NCBI RefSeq assembly: GCF_001280435.1
Contig: NZ_LBIP01000017.1
Location: 1-64,000, forward strand
Direction: 5' to 3'
Length of the DNA: 64,000 nucleotides
Source of the DNA: Mangrovimonas xylaniphaga
GTDB taxonomy: Bacteria; Bacteroidota; Bacteroidia; Flavobacteriales; Flavobacteriaceae
Positions within the stretch are counted from its first letter, which is position 1; each line of letters begins with the position of its first letter. The position numbers and the translations under genes were made by a program. The notes below the pieces were generated by a model, which worked only from the letters and a program-made list of their open reading frames with translations, was not told where the DNA came from and did no database searches. Positions 27,517-36,558 of the stretch are shown in pieces.

Positions 27517-27537
27517 TATAAGTGGTTGGCACTTATA
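27517..27537. promoter_or_regulatory. Candidate operator upstream of the DUF4242-cupin pair
   Basis: TATAAGTG (27517-27524) and CACTTATA (27530-27537) are perfect 8-bp arms around a 5-base spacer, 36 bases before the DUF4242 start. The absence of a T-tract makes an operator more likely than a terminator. Confidence 0.4.
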
Positions 27538-27711
27538 GGTATACTAAAATTATTTAGAAAGATTCCAATCTATTTGTAATTTTAATTCAAAGACTATGAC
27601 GTATAGTTCATTTGTTTTTCTAAAGGGGATGGCATAAGTAACATTTTGTATAAACTTTATGATTTTAGGATGTTTTATGGGGACAAGAGATTTGTTATTT
27701 TTACATCTTTA

Positions 27712-28656
27712 ATGAAATTCTCTATGAAAAAAATCTATATCGTACTACTTGTTGTCCTACTATTCAATTTTAAAAATTTTGACAGAACATCTGCTACAAC
27801 AGAGGAAGAGATAAAGGAAATGGTTTCTTTTTTGGCTTCTGATGACTTAAAAGGCAGAAATACTGGAACTCTTGAAATCTCGGAGGCGGCTAAATACATT
27901 GAAGATAAATTTAAAAGTTATGGCATCAAACCTTATTTTGAGGGATATCAAGATGAATTTCCAATAGACAGTTTAAAAGGTTTTAATGTGGTTGGGGTTT
28001 TGGAAGGAAATGATCCAAAATTGAAAGATGAATATGTCATTTTGGGAGCACATTATGATCATATAGGTTACGGTAAAAAGGTTGAGCAGGATTCTATTGC
28101 CAATGGGGCCAACGATAACGCTTCGGGATCGGCCGCTGTTTTAGCAATGGCCAAGCATTTTGCAAGCGAAAAGACCAATAAACGTAGTATCATGTTTGTT
28201 TTATTTTCCGCGGAAGAGATGGGGCTTTTAGGGTCTGGACATTTAGCGAAAAAATTAAAGGAGGAAAATTTCAACCTTTACACCATGCTTAATTTTGAAA
28301 TGATTGGTGTGCCTTTCACAGGTAGGGATTATGACGTGTTTGTAACGGGGTATGATTTATCCAATGTAGCCGAAAAATTAAATAACTACAATGGAAGCAA
28401 GTTTGTTGGGTTTTCTGAAATTGCTAAAAAGTACGGTTTATTTAGGGCTTCCGATAATTATCCTTTCTACCAAGAATTTAAATTGCCATGTCACACCTTG
28501 TCAAGTTGTGATTTAACCAACTATAATTTTTATCACAAAGTAGGGGATGAGGCCCAGCTGATGGATTATAAATATATGGCTAGCATTATCAATAAAATGA
28601 TGCCGGTTATTGAAACCGTATGTAATACGCCTAGTCAGGAAATAAAAATGAATTAA
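27712..28656 (+). CDS. Secreted M28 family zinc aminopeptidase
   Basis: Predicted zinc exopeptidase acting outside the cytoplasm. From the ATG at 27712 it has 314 residues; 27724 (MKKIYIV) is an equally good start. Both give an N-terminal hydrophobic signal (IYIVLLVVLLF). Zinc-site motifs are visible: GAHYDHIG, GANDNASG, FVLFSAEEMGLLGS with the catalytic glutamate pair, and H in LPCHTLSS. The usual NxDMIG appears as NFEMIG. A protease-associated domain is lacking. TATTTTTA at 27696-27703 suggests a very short leader. The SDR gene follows 3 bases later. Confidence 0.88.
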   Translation: MKFSMKKIYIVLLVVLLFNFKNFDRTSATTEEEIKEMVSFLASDDLKGRNTGTLEISEAAKYIEDKFKSYGIKPYFEGYQDEFPIDSLKGFNVVGVLEGNDPKLKDEYVILGAHYDHIGYGKKVEQDSIANGANDNASGSAAVLAMAKHFASEKTNKRSIMFVLFSAEEMGLLGSGHLAKKLKEENFNLYTMLNFEMIGVPFTGRDYDVFVTGYDLSNVAEKLNNYNGSKFVGFSEIAKKYGLFRASDNYPFYQEFKLPCHTLSSCDLTNYNFYHKVGDEAQLMDYKYMASIINKMMPVIETVCNTPSQEIKMN

Positions 28657-28659
28657 GAA

Positions 28660-29343
28660 ATGACAAAGAATATTATCATCACTGGGACTAGCAGAGGGAT
28701 AGGGTTTGAAATGGTGCAAATTTTGTCCAGCCAAGGACATAACGTTTTGGCACTTTCAAGAAATCAAACTCCCATCTCCAACCTTAATCTCGCAAATGTG
28801 TCTGCTATGCCGTTCGATCTAGGCGATATGGAGGCCTATGAAAGGGTGAAAGATTTTATTGAGAAAGAGTGGGGGCAGGTAGATATTCTTGTCAATAATG
28901 CTGGGACTCTATTGAATAAACCTTTTAGTGAAACATCCTTTTCAGATTTTGAACAGGTATACAGAACGAATGTTTTTGGTGTTTCCGAAATGACAAGAAC
29001 GGTATTGCCTTTTATGAAAAAAGATAGTCATGTGGTGACCATTAGTTCTATGGGAGGGGTTCAGGGCAGTATGAAATTTCCTGGTTTGGCAGCCTATAGT
29101 TCCAGTAAGGGAGCGGTCATTACTCTAACCGAATTGCTGGCAGAGGAATATAAAGAAACCGGTCCTTCTTTCAATGTATTGGCTCTGGGAGCTGTGCAAA
29201 CAGGAATGTTGGAAGAAGCTTTTCCTGGCTATCAAGCACCTACAACGGCCGAGGAAATGGCAAATTATATAGCGGAATTCGCCTTAAATGGACATAAATA
29301 TTACAATGGCAAATTATTGCAGGTATCCAATTCAACTCCATAA
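28660..29343 (+). CDS. Short-chain dehydrogenase/reductase
   Basis: NAD(P)-dependent oxidoreductase of unknown substrate. The 227 residues have the classical SDR marks: cofactor motif TGTSRGIGFE (8-17), NNAGTL, a serine in VVTISSMGGVQG and the catalytic Y-x-x-x-K in AAYSSSKGA. It sits between the M28 peptidase and a HAD phosphatase, with 3-base gaps on both sides, so the three are likely one operon. Confidence 0.88.
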   Translation: MTKNIIITGTSRGIGFEMVQILSSQGHNVLALSRNQTPISNLNLANVSAMPFDLGDMEAYERVKDFIEKEWGQVDILVNNAGTLLNKPFSETSFSDFEQVYRTNVFGVSEMTRTVLPFMKKDSHVVTISSMGGVQGSMKFPGLAAYSSSKGAVITLTELLAEEYKETGPSFNVLALGAVQTGMLEEAFPGYQAPTTAEEMANYIAEFALNGHKYYNGKLLQVSNSTP

Positions 29344-29346
29344 CAA

Positions 29347-29988
29347 ATGAAAAAGTACAAATGTGTCATTTTTGATTGTGATGGGGTTTTGGTAGATAGC
29401 GAACCCTTGAGCAATCAAGTGCTGGCAGACATGACCAATGAGTTGGGTGGGAATATTGATTTGGAGTATGCCTTGACCCATTTTAAGGGCAGGTCTATGC
29501 AAATGTGTTATGATAAAATTGCGAAATTGGTGCCGCAACCACTTCCCGATAATTTTAAGGACATGTATAGGGAGCGCAGTTTTGAGTTGTTCAAAAGCTC
29601 ACTTAAACCTATAGAAGGTGTTTCCCAATTGTTGGCGAAATTGAATGTGCCCTTCGGCGTAGCCTCAAGTGGCACTGAGGAGAAAATAAAACATAATTTG
29701 GCATTAACAGGATTGTCCCCATATTTTGAAAAAAACATTTTTAGTTGCTACGAAATCCAAAAATGGAAACCAGATCCCGGTGTGTTTTTATGGGCAGCCA
29801 AATCCATGGGGTACCACCCAGAGGAATGTGTTGTTATAGAGGATTCATTTTTGGGAGCTACCGCAGCAAAATCAGGTGGTTTTGATGTCTTTGGCTTTGT
29901 GGCGCATGACTATAATAACGAATTGCCAGCCATTGCCACCCGCACGTTTGGGCATATGGATGAATTGGGAGATTGGTTAGTTAATTAG
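29347..29988 (+). CDS. HAD-family hydrolase, beta-phosphoglucomutase-like
   Basis: A phosphatase or mutase of the HAD superfamily, 213 residues. Motif I is FDCDGVLVDSE with nucleophile D10 and acid D12. Motif II is ASSGT, motif III the lysine of WKPDP, and motif IV VVIEDSFLGATAA. The helical cap between motifs I and II fits subfamily IA. Substrate unknown; sugar phosphates are likely from family habits. Confidence 0.88.
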   Translation: MKKYKCVIFDCDGVLVDSEPLSNQVLADMTNELGGNIDLEYALTHFKGRSMQMCYDKIAKLVPQPLPDNFKDMYRERSFELFKSSLKPIEGVSQLLAKLNVPFGVASSGTEEKIKHNLALTGLSPYFEKNIFSCYEIQKWKPDPGVFLWAAKSMGYHPEECVVIEDSFLGATAAKSGGFDVFGFVAHDYNNELPAIATRTFGHMDELGDWLVN

Positions 29989-29999
29989 GAGAATTCCTG

Positions 30000-30007
30000 T
30001 ATTTTTG
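30000..30007 (+). promoter_or_regulatory. -7 box directly before the SprT-like gene
   Basis: TATTTTTG matches TAnnTTTG and ends 4 bases before the ATG at 30012. Transcription should start at or next to the start codon, giving a leaderless or nearly leaderless message. Confidence 0.5.
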
Positions 30008-30011
30008 AAAG

Positions 30012-30608
30012 ATGCAAAAGACCCTTCAAAATTTTATTCCAGAAGCTGCCGTTGCTTATGTTGTTGAGCTTTTAAACCACGATCATTTATCGGTTAAAAT
30101 AAAATCGGAGCGTAAAACCAGACATGGTGATTATAGAAGTTTACCTAATGGGAAACACCAAATTACAGTAAATTCAAACTTAAATTCTTACAGATTTTTA
30201 ATCACATTGGTTCATGAAATTGCTCATTTTGAAGCTTACAGAAATTATGGGAGAGCTATCAAACCACATGGGAAGGAGTGGAAATATACCTTTCAGCATT
30301 TAATGTTGCCATTATTGCATCCTGCAATATTTCCAAATGAATTGTTGCCGCTTTTGGCGAAACATTTTAAAAATCCCAAGGCCAGTAGCGATACCGATGT
30401 TAACTTAGCGTTAGCTTTAAAGCAATTTGATGAAGCCAACAATAAAACTTATATTTTTGAAGTTCCTTTTGGAAGTCAGTTTAAACTTTACAACGGAAGG
30501 GTTTTCAAAATGGGGAAAAGACGTACGAAGCGTTATGAATGTTTGGAGTTGAGTACGGGAAAACTATATTTGTTCAACCCCAATGCAGAAGTGGAAGTAT
30601 TGGCTTAA
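30012..30608 (+). CDS. SprT-like zinc metalloprotease domain protein
   Basis: A 198-residue cytoplasmic protein with a SprT-type zinc site: H68-E69-x-x-H72 in LVHEIAHFEAY, and H86 in KPHGKEW as third ligand. No zinc-ribbon cysteines follow, unlike full-length SprT. Eukaryotic relatives cut DNA-protein crosslinks; a similar role here is only a family inference. It has its own promoter box and is followed by manC after 49 bases. Confidence 0.82.
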   Translation: MQKTLQNFIPEAAVAYVVELLNHDHLSVKIKSERKTRHGDYRSLPNGKHQITVNSNLNSYRFLITLVHEIAHFEAYRNYGRAIKPHGKEWKYTFQHLMLPLLHPAIFPNELLPLLAKHFKNPKASSDTDVNLALALKQFDEANNKTYIFEVPFGSQFKLYNGRVFKMGKRRTKRYECLELSTGKLYLFNPNAEVEVLA

Positions 30609-30657
30609 GATAGAATCAATCAACAAAAAGAATTAAGAGAAGAGACAAAAAACATTT

Positions 30658-31737
30658 ATGAATAAAAATTATTATGCCATTTTAATGGCAGGAGGCGTAG
30701 GATCCAGATTTTGGCCAGTAAGCACAGAAAGTTATCCAAAGCAGTTTCACGATATGTTGGGAACCGGGGAAACCTTGATTCAAAAAACATTTGAACGTTT
30801 GGCAAGACTGATTCCTAAAGACCATATTTTTATTCTTACCAATGAACGTTACAACGATTTGGTTTTGGAGCAATTGCCAGAGGTATCCCAAAACCAAGTG
30901 GTTCTTGAGCCCGAAATGCGAAATACAGCACCTTGTATTTTGTATGCCTCTTTAAAAATTCAAAAGGAAAACCCAGATGCGGTTATGATTGTCGCTCCAA
31001 GTGATCATTGGATTGAAGATGAACAGGCGTTTATAGATAATGTTCAGCAGACTTTTGATTACTGTGCCCAACATGATGCATTAATGACCTTGGGAATTCA
31101 ACCAACCTTTCCTAACACTGGGTACGGTTATATTGAATTTGATAAAGATTCTGAAACTCCTATAAAACATGTAAGTCAGTTTCGGGAAAAACCAGATTAT
31201 GAAACCGCAAAACAATTTTTGGCTCAAGGTAACTTTTTATGGAATGCCGGGATTTTTATTTGGAGTGTAAAAAGCGTTGTAAAGGCATTTCAGAATAACC
31301 AAGAAGATTTGTTTGCTCTATTTCAAACAGGAATGGAGGCTTATAACACTGATCTGGAAAAAGACTTTATTGCAGAAAATTACAAAAGGGCAGAGAACAT
31401 TTCAGTGGATTACGCCATTATGGAAAAGAGCGAAAATGTCTATGTATTGCCAGCAACTTTCGATTGGAATGATTTAGGAACTTGGGGAAGTCTATATGAT
31501 AAATTGGAGAAGGATAGCAATGCCAATGCCATAGTCAATGCACAAACCCTATTGGAAGATGCTTCTGGCAATATGATTAGAAGTAAAAAGGATAAAATTG
31601 TCGTAGTAGAAGGCCTAAATGATTATATTATTGTTGACAAAGACGAAGTTTTACTTATCTTTCCTAAGTCAAAAGAACAAGATATAAAGCAAGTCCTCCA
31701 AACGGTGAAGGCCAAGTTTGGGGAAAATTACGGGTAA
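30658..31737 (+). CDS. manC: Mannose-1-phosphate guanylyltransferase
   Basis: Makes GDP-mannose from mannose-1-phosphate and GTP for glycan synthesis. The 359 residues begin with the nucleotidyltransferase signature ILMAGGVGSRFWPVS (about 7-21). FREKPDYETA, GNFLWNAGIFIW, and DYAIMEKSENV with FDWNDLGTWGSLY are typical of the GMP class. The C-terminal isomerase domain of bifunctional enzymes is absent. The DUF389 gene starts 2 bases later. Confidence 0.93.
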   Translation: MNKNYYAILMAGGVGSRFWPVSTESYPKQFHDMLGTGETLIQKTFERLARLIPKDHIFILTNERYNDLVLEQLPEVSQNQVVLEPEMRNTAPCILYASLKIQKENPDAVMIVAPSDHWIEDEQAFIDNVQQTFDYCAQHDALMTLGIQPTFPNTGYGYIEFDKDSETPIKHVSQFREKPDYETAKQFLAQGNFLWNAGIFIWSVKSVVKAFQNNQEDLFALFQTGMEAYNTDLEKDFIAENYKRAENISVDYAIMEKSENVYVLPATFDWNDLGTWGSLYDKLEKDSNANAIVNAQTLLEDASGNMIRSKKDKIVVVEGLNDYIIVDKDEVLLIFPKSKEQDIKQVLQTVKAKFGENYG

Positions 31738-31739
31738 GT

Positions 31740-33227
31740 ATGACCGAAAATAAATTCAATTTTTCTGAAGAAGAGGAGCAGAAAAAGCAGGCTTTGGAAG
31801 ATCAAAAAAAGGACCAAGCAGTCGAAGAATCTAAACAAGCCTTAAAGGAAGACGCCAAAGGTCTTTTAAAAAGTAGCAAAACTTTTTTAAGTGAATTATT
31901 GGATTTCAGGGAAGACACCGATCGTGACGCTACCATTGAATCCATAAAGAATGATATTCCCTTCCAAGGAGCTACTGCTTGGATTTTAATCTGTTCTATA
32001 TTCGTTGCCTCCATAGGATTGAATGCCGACTCGACAGCTGTGGTTATTGGAGCGATGTTAATTTCGCCTCTTATGGGACCTATTCTGGGGGTGGGGTTGT
32101 CCATTGGAATCAATGATATTGATACTCTGAGAAAATCATTGATCAATTTGGCGACTATGATTGTTTTGAGTTTGCTAACGGCATTTATGTTTTTTTACAT
32201 ATTTCCTTTAAGCGAAGATAATTCGGAACTATTAGGGCGTGTGAAGCCTGATATTAGAGACGTGCTTATTGCATTTTTTGGTGGTTTGGCATTAATAATT
32301 GCCAAAACAAAGAAAGGAACCATAGCTTCCGTAATTTTTGGAGTGGCAATTGCTACGGCGTTGATGCCGCCACTTTGTACGGCGGGTTACGGTTTGGCGA
32401 AAGGGAACATCACTTACTTCCTTGGAGCGATGTATCTCTTTACTATCAATACTATTTTTATTGCTTTAGCAACATTTTTAGTAGTGAAAGTGTTACGTTT
32501 TCCTATGCTGAAATACGCCAATTCCCAAAAGAGAAAATTGATAGCAAGAGCAGCTTCCATTTTGGCAATTATTGTAATGGTACCTGCTATTTGGACCTTT
32601 ATTTTGGTGTTGAATGAAAGTAACTGGGAACGTGATGTGAATAATTTTTTGAAGAAAGAAATTGTGTCGCCTTTGCCACATCCAGACTACATGCGGAAAA
32701 ATGCGAGCCCAGAATATAATGGAGGAAAAAACTCGATTATTGAATTGAATTCATTTGGTTTGGATGATATTCCTGAAGAGAATATAGCGGTATTAGAAGA
32801 TAGAATGAGTACATACAAACATCTAAAAAATACGACTCTCTTCGTAAATCAAAATAAGTCCAAAAACCTAGACAATTTGAAGTATATGGAGCAAATCCGT
32901 TATCGTGATTCCATTGATTTAATGTCGCAGGGAGAACGTATTGTATTTTTGGAAGGGGAGTTGAAAAAACTCAATAAACTTGAGAAGAATTTGATTCCTT
33001 TTGAAGAGTTGACCAAAGAGGTTAAAATCAACTATGAGGATGTGGATAGAATTTCCTATTCCAATGTTATTACATCCAATTTTAAGAAGATTGATACCCT
33101 ATCTGTGTTCACGGTAGATTGGAATGACAAGTTGAAGGAGAAAGACATTCCTGAGCGTCAAAAACGTTTGGAAGAATGGTTGAAAGTGAAATACAATTTA
33201 GATAGTTTGGTCGTAAAACAGGAGTAA
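31740..33227 (+). CDS. DUF389 family membrane protein
   Basis: A 495-residue inner-membrane protein of unknown function. A charged N-terminal stretch (about 1-55, Glu/Lys/Gln-rich) precedes the DUF389 core (about 75-290) with six or so membrane segments. Family motifs are GLNADSTAVVIGAMLISPLM (about 98-117) and GVAIATALMPPLCTAGYGLA. About 190 residues after the last membrane segment form a soluble, coiled-coil-prone tail unlike short family members. The gene ends 16 bases from the convergent mlaF stop. Confidence 0.85.
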   Translation: MTENKFNFSEEEEQKKQALEDQKKDQAVEESKQALKEDAKGLLKSSKTFLSELLDFREDTDRDATIESIKNDIPFQGATAWILICSIFVASIGLNADSTAVVIGAMLISPLMGPILGVGLSIGINDIDTLRKSLINLATMIVLSLLTAFMFFYIFPLSEDNSELLGRVKPDIRDVLIAFFGGLALIIAKTKKGTIASVIFGVAIATALMPPLCTAGYGLAKGNITYFLGAMYLFTINTIFIALATFLVVKVLRFPMLKYANSQKRKLIARAASILAIIVMVPAIWTFILVLNESNWERDVNNFLKKEIVSPLPHPDYMRKNASPEYNGGKNSIIELNSFGLDDIPEENIAVLEDRMSTYKHLKNTTLFVNQNKSKNLDNLKYMEQIRYRDSIDLMSQGERIVFLEGELKKLNKLEKNLIPFEELTKEVKINYEDVDRISYSNVITSNFKKIDTLSVFTVDWNDKLKEKDIPERQKRLEEWLKVKYNLDSLVVKQE

Positions 33228-33229
33228 GG

Positions 33230-33245
33230 AGTAGCGAAAGCTACT
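33230..33245. other. GAAA-loop hairpin over convergent stop codons
   Basis: AGTAGC-GAAA-GCTACT forms a 6-bp stem with a GNRA tetraloop; its right arm overlaps the mlaF stop codon. It has no T-tract. It might help end transcription or protect the 3' end of either message. Confidence 0.35.
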
Positions 33246-34011
33246 AACTGTTTTCGTCCTGATACATTTTACGTACCTTTTTAAACAGTTCGGAAGAGTA
33301 CACAAAATCGGTTACCGCTTCATTATCCGTTTTAAAGATGGTTTTGTTAGAGCCAACCCATTCTTTATAACCATTTTTTAGGAACACAATTTTTTCGCCA
33401 ATTTCCATTACCGAATTCATGTCATGCGAATTAATAACGGTTGTGATTTGGTATTCCTCGGTAATTTCTTTGATCAAGTTGTCAATAACAATAGCCGTTT
33501 TGGGATCCAGTCCAGAGTTAGGTTCATCACAAAACAAATATTTCGGACGGTTAACAATCGCTCTAGCAATAGCTACCCGTTTCTGCATCCCTCCGGAAGC
33601 CTCACTTGGCATTTTATGATGGGCGCCATCCAAATTCACGCGCTTCAAAACAAAGTCTGCTCGATCTTCCATTTCGCTTTTACTTTGTTTGGTAAACATT
33701 CGTAAAGGGAACATGACATTCTCTAGAATGGTCATGGAATCGAACAGGGCACTTCCTTGAAAAACCATCCCAATTTCGGCACGTAAATCGCGTTTTTCGT
33801 CCTCAGTCAAATTGTTGTAGACCCTTCCTTCGTAGATAATACTTCCTTTTTCATAAGGAAATAAGCCTAAGAGGCATTTTAAGAATACAGTTTTTCCCGA
33901 GCCACTTTGGCCAATGATCAAGTTGGTTTTCCCTTTTTCAAAAGTGGTACTGATACCTTTTAAAATATGGGTATCTCCAAACGATTTATGTAAGTTCTTT
34001 ACTTCAATCAT
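33244..34011 (-). CDS. ABC transporter ATP-binding protein, MlaF-like
   Basis: ATPase of an Mla/Mce-type phospholipid transporter. I start it at the ATG whose complement begins at 34011 (MIEVKNLHKSFGDT, 255 residues), which overlaps the mlaE stop by one base. The longer frame adds 20 unlikely residues inside mlaE. Walker A is IGQSGSGKTV, the signature EASGGMQKRVAIARA, Walker B YLFCDEPNSGLDP and the switch histidine lies in VINSHDMNS. It pairs with the permease gene upstream. Confidence 0.92.
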   Translation of the reverse strand: MIEVKNLHKSFGDTHILKGISTTFEKGKTNLIIGQSGSGKTVFLKCLLGLFPYEKGSIIYEGRVYNNLTEDEKRDLRAEIGMVFQGSALFDSMTILENVMFPLRMFTKQSKSEMEDRADFVLKRVNLDGAHHKMPSEASGGMQKRVAIARAIVNRPKYLFCDEPNSGLDPKTAIVIDNLIKEITEEYQITTVINSHDMNSVMEIGEKIVFLKNGYKEWVGSNKTIFKTDNEAVTDFVYSSELFKKVRKMYQDENS

Positions 34012-34748
34012 TAGCTCAATAACATTTGTGTGAGTAAATAGTTCAATAGGATGATTACCACACTGGTCCAAACAAATGAGGTGGTACTGGCTTTACCTAC
34101 TTCCAAAGCGCCACCTTTCATATAGTAACCGTAGAAGGATGGTATGGTTGCCAATGCAAATGCAAATACAAATGTTTTGATGAAGGCGTAGGTAAGATGG
34201 AAGGGCGTAAAGTCTTGCTGCACTCCCATGATGTAATTATCTACCGATACAAAACCTCCAAAGTAACAGGCGGCCATTCCTCCTAAAATCCCTAAAAACA
34301 TAGCAATGGAAATAGCGAATGGATACAATAGTAATGCGATTACTTTAGGGAACACCAAATAGTTAAGGGAGTTTACACCCATCACTTCCAAGGCATCAAT
34401 TTGCTCTGTAACACGCATGGTCCCGATACTGGAAGTAATAAATGACCCTACTTTTCCAGCCATAATAATGGAAATAAAGGTAGGGGCAAATTCCAAAATC
34501 ACCGATTGCCTAGTGGCAAATCCAACCAGGTATTTTGGGATCAATGGGTTGTCGATATTCAAGGCTGTTTGAATAGTTACTACTCCTCCAACGAAAAAGG
34601 AAATGAACGCAACAATTCCTAAGGAACCAATAATTAAATCGTCAATATCCTTTAAAATCAGCTGTTTCATCACAGACCATTTGGTTGGTTTGCGAAACAT
34701 GTCTGCAATCATCAAAAAATATTTACCAATATTATTAAGGGCCGTCAT
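34011..34748 (-). CDS. ABC transporter permease, MlaE family
   Basis: Membrane subunit of the phospholipid ABC transporter that helps keep outer-membrane lipid asymmetry. The 245 residues have about five membrane segments and the family motifs FVGGVVTIQTALN, APTFISIIMAGKVGSFITS, IDALEVMGVNSLNYLVFPKV and GKASTTSFVWTSVV. It is translationally coupled to the ATPase gene (TAATG). No MlaD/Mce substrate-binding gene is present next to it in this window. Confidence 0.92.
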   Translation of the reverse strand: MTALNNIGKYFLMIADMFRKPTKWSVMKQLILKDIDDLIIGSLGIVAFISFFVGGVVTIQTALNIDNPLIPKYLVGFATRQSVILEFAPTFISIIMAGKVGSFITSSIGTMRVTEQIDALEVMGVNSLNYLVFPKVIALLLYPFAISIAMFLGILGGMAACYFGGFVSVDNYIMGVQQDFTPFHLTYAFIKTFVFAFALATIPSFYGYYMKGGALEVGKASTTSFVWTSVVIILLNYLLTQMLLS

Positions 34749-34828
34749 ACGAAATTTTGTTAGCGCTAAAGTAAAAAAAAGTTAGGGGTATTTAACCTTA
34801 AAATCCAATTATGATACCTAAAAAACAG

Positions 34829-34836
34829 TATTTTTG
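34829..34836 (+). promoter_or_regulatory. -7 box upstream of the PafA-type phosphatase gene
   Basis: TATTTTTG is a full TAnnTTTG match, 34 bases before the ATG at 34870. No clear -33 element was seen. Confidence 0.5.
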
Positions 34837-34869
34837 AGTTGCTTTGAATATTATCCTTGAGATCATTCT

Positions 34870-36558
34870 ATGAAAAACCTTGTATGTCTGTTGGTTATAT
34901 GTGCTTTTTGTTCATTTATAAGGGCTCAAAATAATACCGAAAATTCAATTTTTTCAACTCAAAATTCACAGATTTCAAAGCCTAAATTGGTAGTTGGGAT
35001 TATAGTGGATCAAATGCGATATGATTATCTAACCCGTTATTATAATAAGTATGGCGAGGGTGGTTTTAAGCGGTTGATAAATGAAGGATTTAATTGTAAG
35101 AACAACCATTTCAATTACATTCCAACCAAGACGGGACCGGGGCATGCTTCTGTTTTCACAGGAACAACTCCCAAATACCATGGCATTATTGGTAATGATT
35201 GGTATGATATGAAAACTAGAGAAGAAGTTAATTGTGTTCAGGATGATAAGGTAAAGCCTTTAGGAACTAAAAGTGATGATGGGAAAAAATCGCCAAGAAG
35301 AATGTTGACTACGACATTTGCTGATGAGAATAGATTGTTCACGCAAATGAGAGGAAAAACCATTGGAATTTCAGTAAAACATAGAGGCGCCATTTTGCCG
35401 GCGGGCCATACCGCCAATGCTGCCTATTGGTTTGATTACGATCATAACGGTACAGGAAATTGGATTTCAAGTACATTCTATATGAAAGAACTACCAGAAT
35501 GGGTCAATGAGTTTAATGCATCTGGTATTGCCAAATCCTATTTTAAAATTTGGGATACCGTGTACGATATTGAGACCTATACCGAAAGCGGTAGCGATGA
35601 AAATAATTTTGAAAGAATATTTGATGGTAAGAAAACTTCAACCTTTCCGTATGATTTAAAAGCTTTGAAATCTAAAAATGGAGGGTTTGAAATTATCGCC
35701 GATTCTCCATATGGTAATAGTTTAACAACAGATTTCACTTTAAAAGCTATTGATGTTGAAGCCTTGGGGAAAGATGATATCACCGATGTATTGACGGTGA
35801 GTTATTCAAGTACCGATAAGGTTGGCCATGATTTTGGAGTAAACTCCAAAGAGATTCAAGATACCTATTTACGCTTGGATTTGGAACTTGAGCGTTTACT
35901 AAATGCTTTAGATCAGAAGGTAGGGAAGGGAGAATATGTGGTGTTTTTAACTGCTGATCACGCTGCGCCAAATGTTCCAGCGTTTTTGTCTTCCAATAAA
36001 ATTCCGGCAGGATTATTTGATGTCAGCAGTATGTTTGATGAGATGAATCGATTGTTGAAAGACAAGTACAGTGTTTCCAATTTAGTATTAAGTAGACTTA
36101 ACAATCAATTGGTTTTGGACCGCGAAAAAATACAGGATAACAACTTGGATTTACAGGAAGTGAAAACTGTTGTAGCGAATAAATTGTTGACTTATGAACT
36201 AATCGATAAGGTCTACATCACTTCTGCTATCAACCAATTTGAAGGTCCCGAAGGGTATTTGGAAACTTTTTTGGCTAATGGTCATCACCAGAAGCGTTCT
36301 GGTGATATTTTGTTTGTATACACACCGGGGGTTTTCAAGGACTCCAAATGGAACAAAACGGGAACAGATCATGGCACAGGTTTTAATTATGATACCCATG
36401 TCCCATTGTTGTTTTTTGGAAAGGGAATTAAACATGGTGAAACACTTCAGCGAACTTGGATTACAGACATTGCGCCTACTATTTCGGCACTGCTAGGTAT
36501 TAGCCTGCCCAATGCTGCTATAGGGGATCCTTTAGAATTTGTGTTGTTACATGACTAA
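34870..36558 (+). CDS. pafA: Alkaline phosphatase PafA-like
   Basis: Periplasmic phosphate-monoester hydrolase of the phosphate-irrepressible flavobacterial type. The 562 residues have a signal peptide (about 1-19). T88 in KTGPGHASVF is the nucleophile position, with N109 in IIGNDW and K170/R172 in SVKHRGA. The spacings T-N of 21 and K-R of 2 equal those of the known enzyme. Metal-binding segments IIVDQMRYDY, TDKVGHDFG, LTADHAA and TDHGTG are present. Its end overlaps the nuclease gene by 8 bases. Confidence 0.9.
   Translation: MKNLVCLLVICAFCSFIRAQNNTENSIFSTQNSQISKPKLVVGIIVDQMRYDYLTRYYNKYGEGGFKRLINEGFNCKNNHFNYIPTKTGPGHASVFTGTTPKYHGIIGNDWYDMKTREEVNCVQDDKVKPLGTKSDDGKKSPRRMLTTTFADENRLFTQMRGKTIGISVKHRGAILPAGHTANAAYWFDYDHNGTGNWISSTFYMKELPEWVNEFNASGIAKSYFKIWDTVYDIETYTESGSDENNFERIFDGKKTSTFPYDLKALKSKNGGFEIIADSPYGNSLTTDFTLKAIDVEALGKDDITDVLTVSYSSTDKVGHDFGVNSKEIQDTYLRLDLELERLLNALDQKVGKGEYVVFLTADHAAPNVPAFLSSNKIPAGLFDVSSMFDEMNRLLKDKYSVSNLVLSRLNNQLVLDREKIQDNNLDLQEVKTVVANKLLTYELIDKVYITSAINQFEGPEGYLETFLANGHHQKRSGDILFVYTPGVFKDSKWNKTGTDHGTGFNYDTHVPLLFFGKGIKHGETLQRTWITDIAPTISALLGISLPNAAIGDPLEFVLLHD

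Noticed and set aside
34012-34071. Longer N-terminus of the MlaF-like ATPase
   Set aside because: The extra 20 residues lie inside mlaE and are not family-like; the ATG at 34011 overlaps the mlaE stop as a coupled start.
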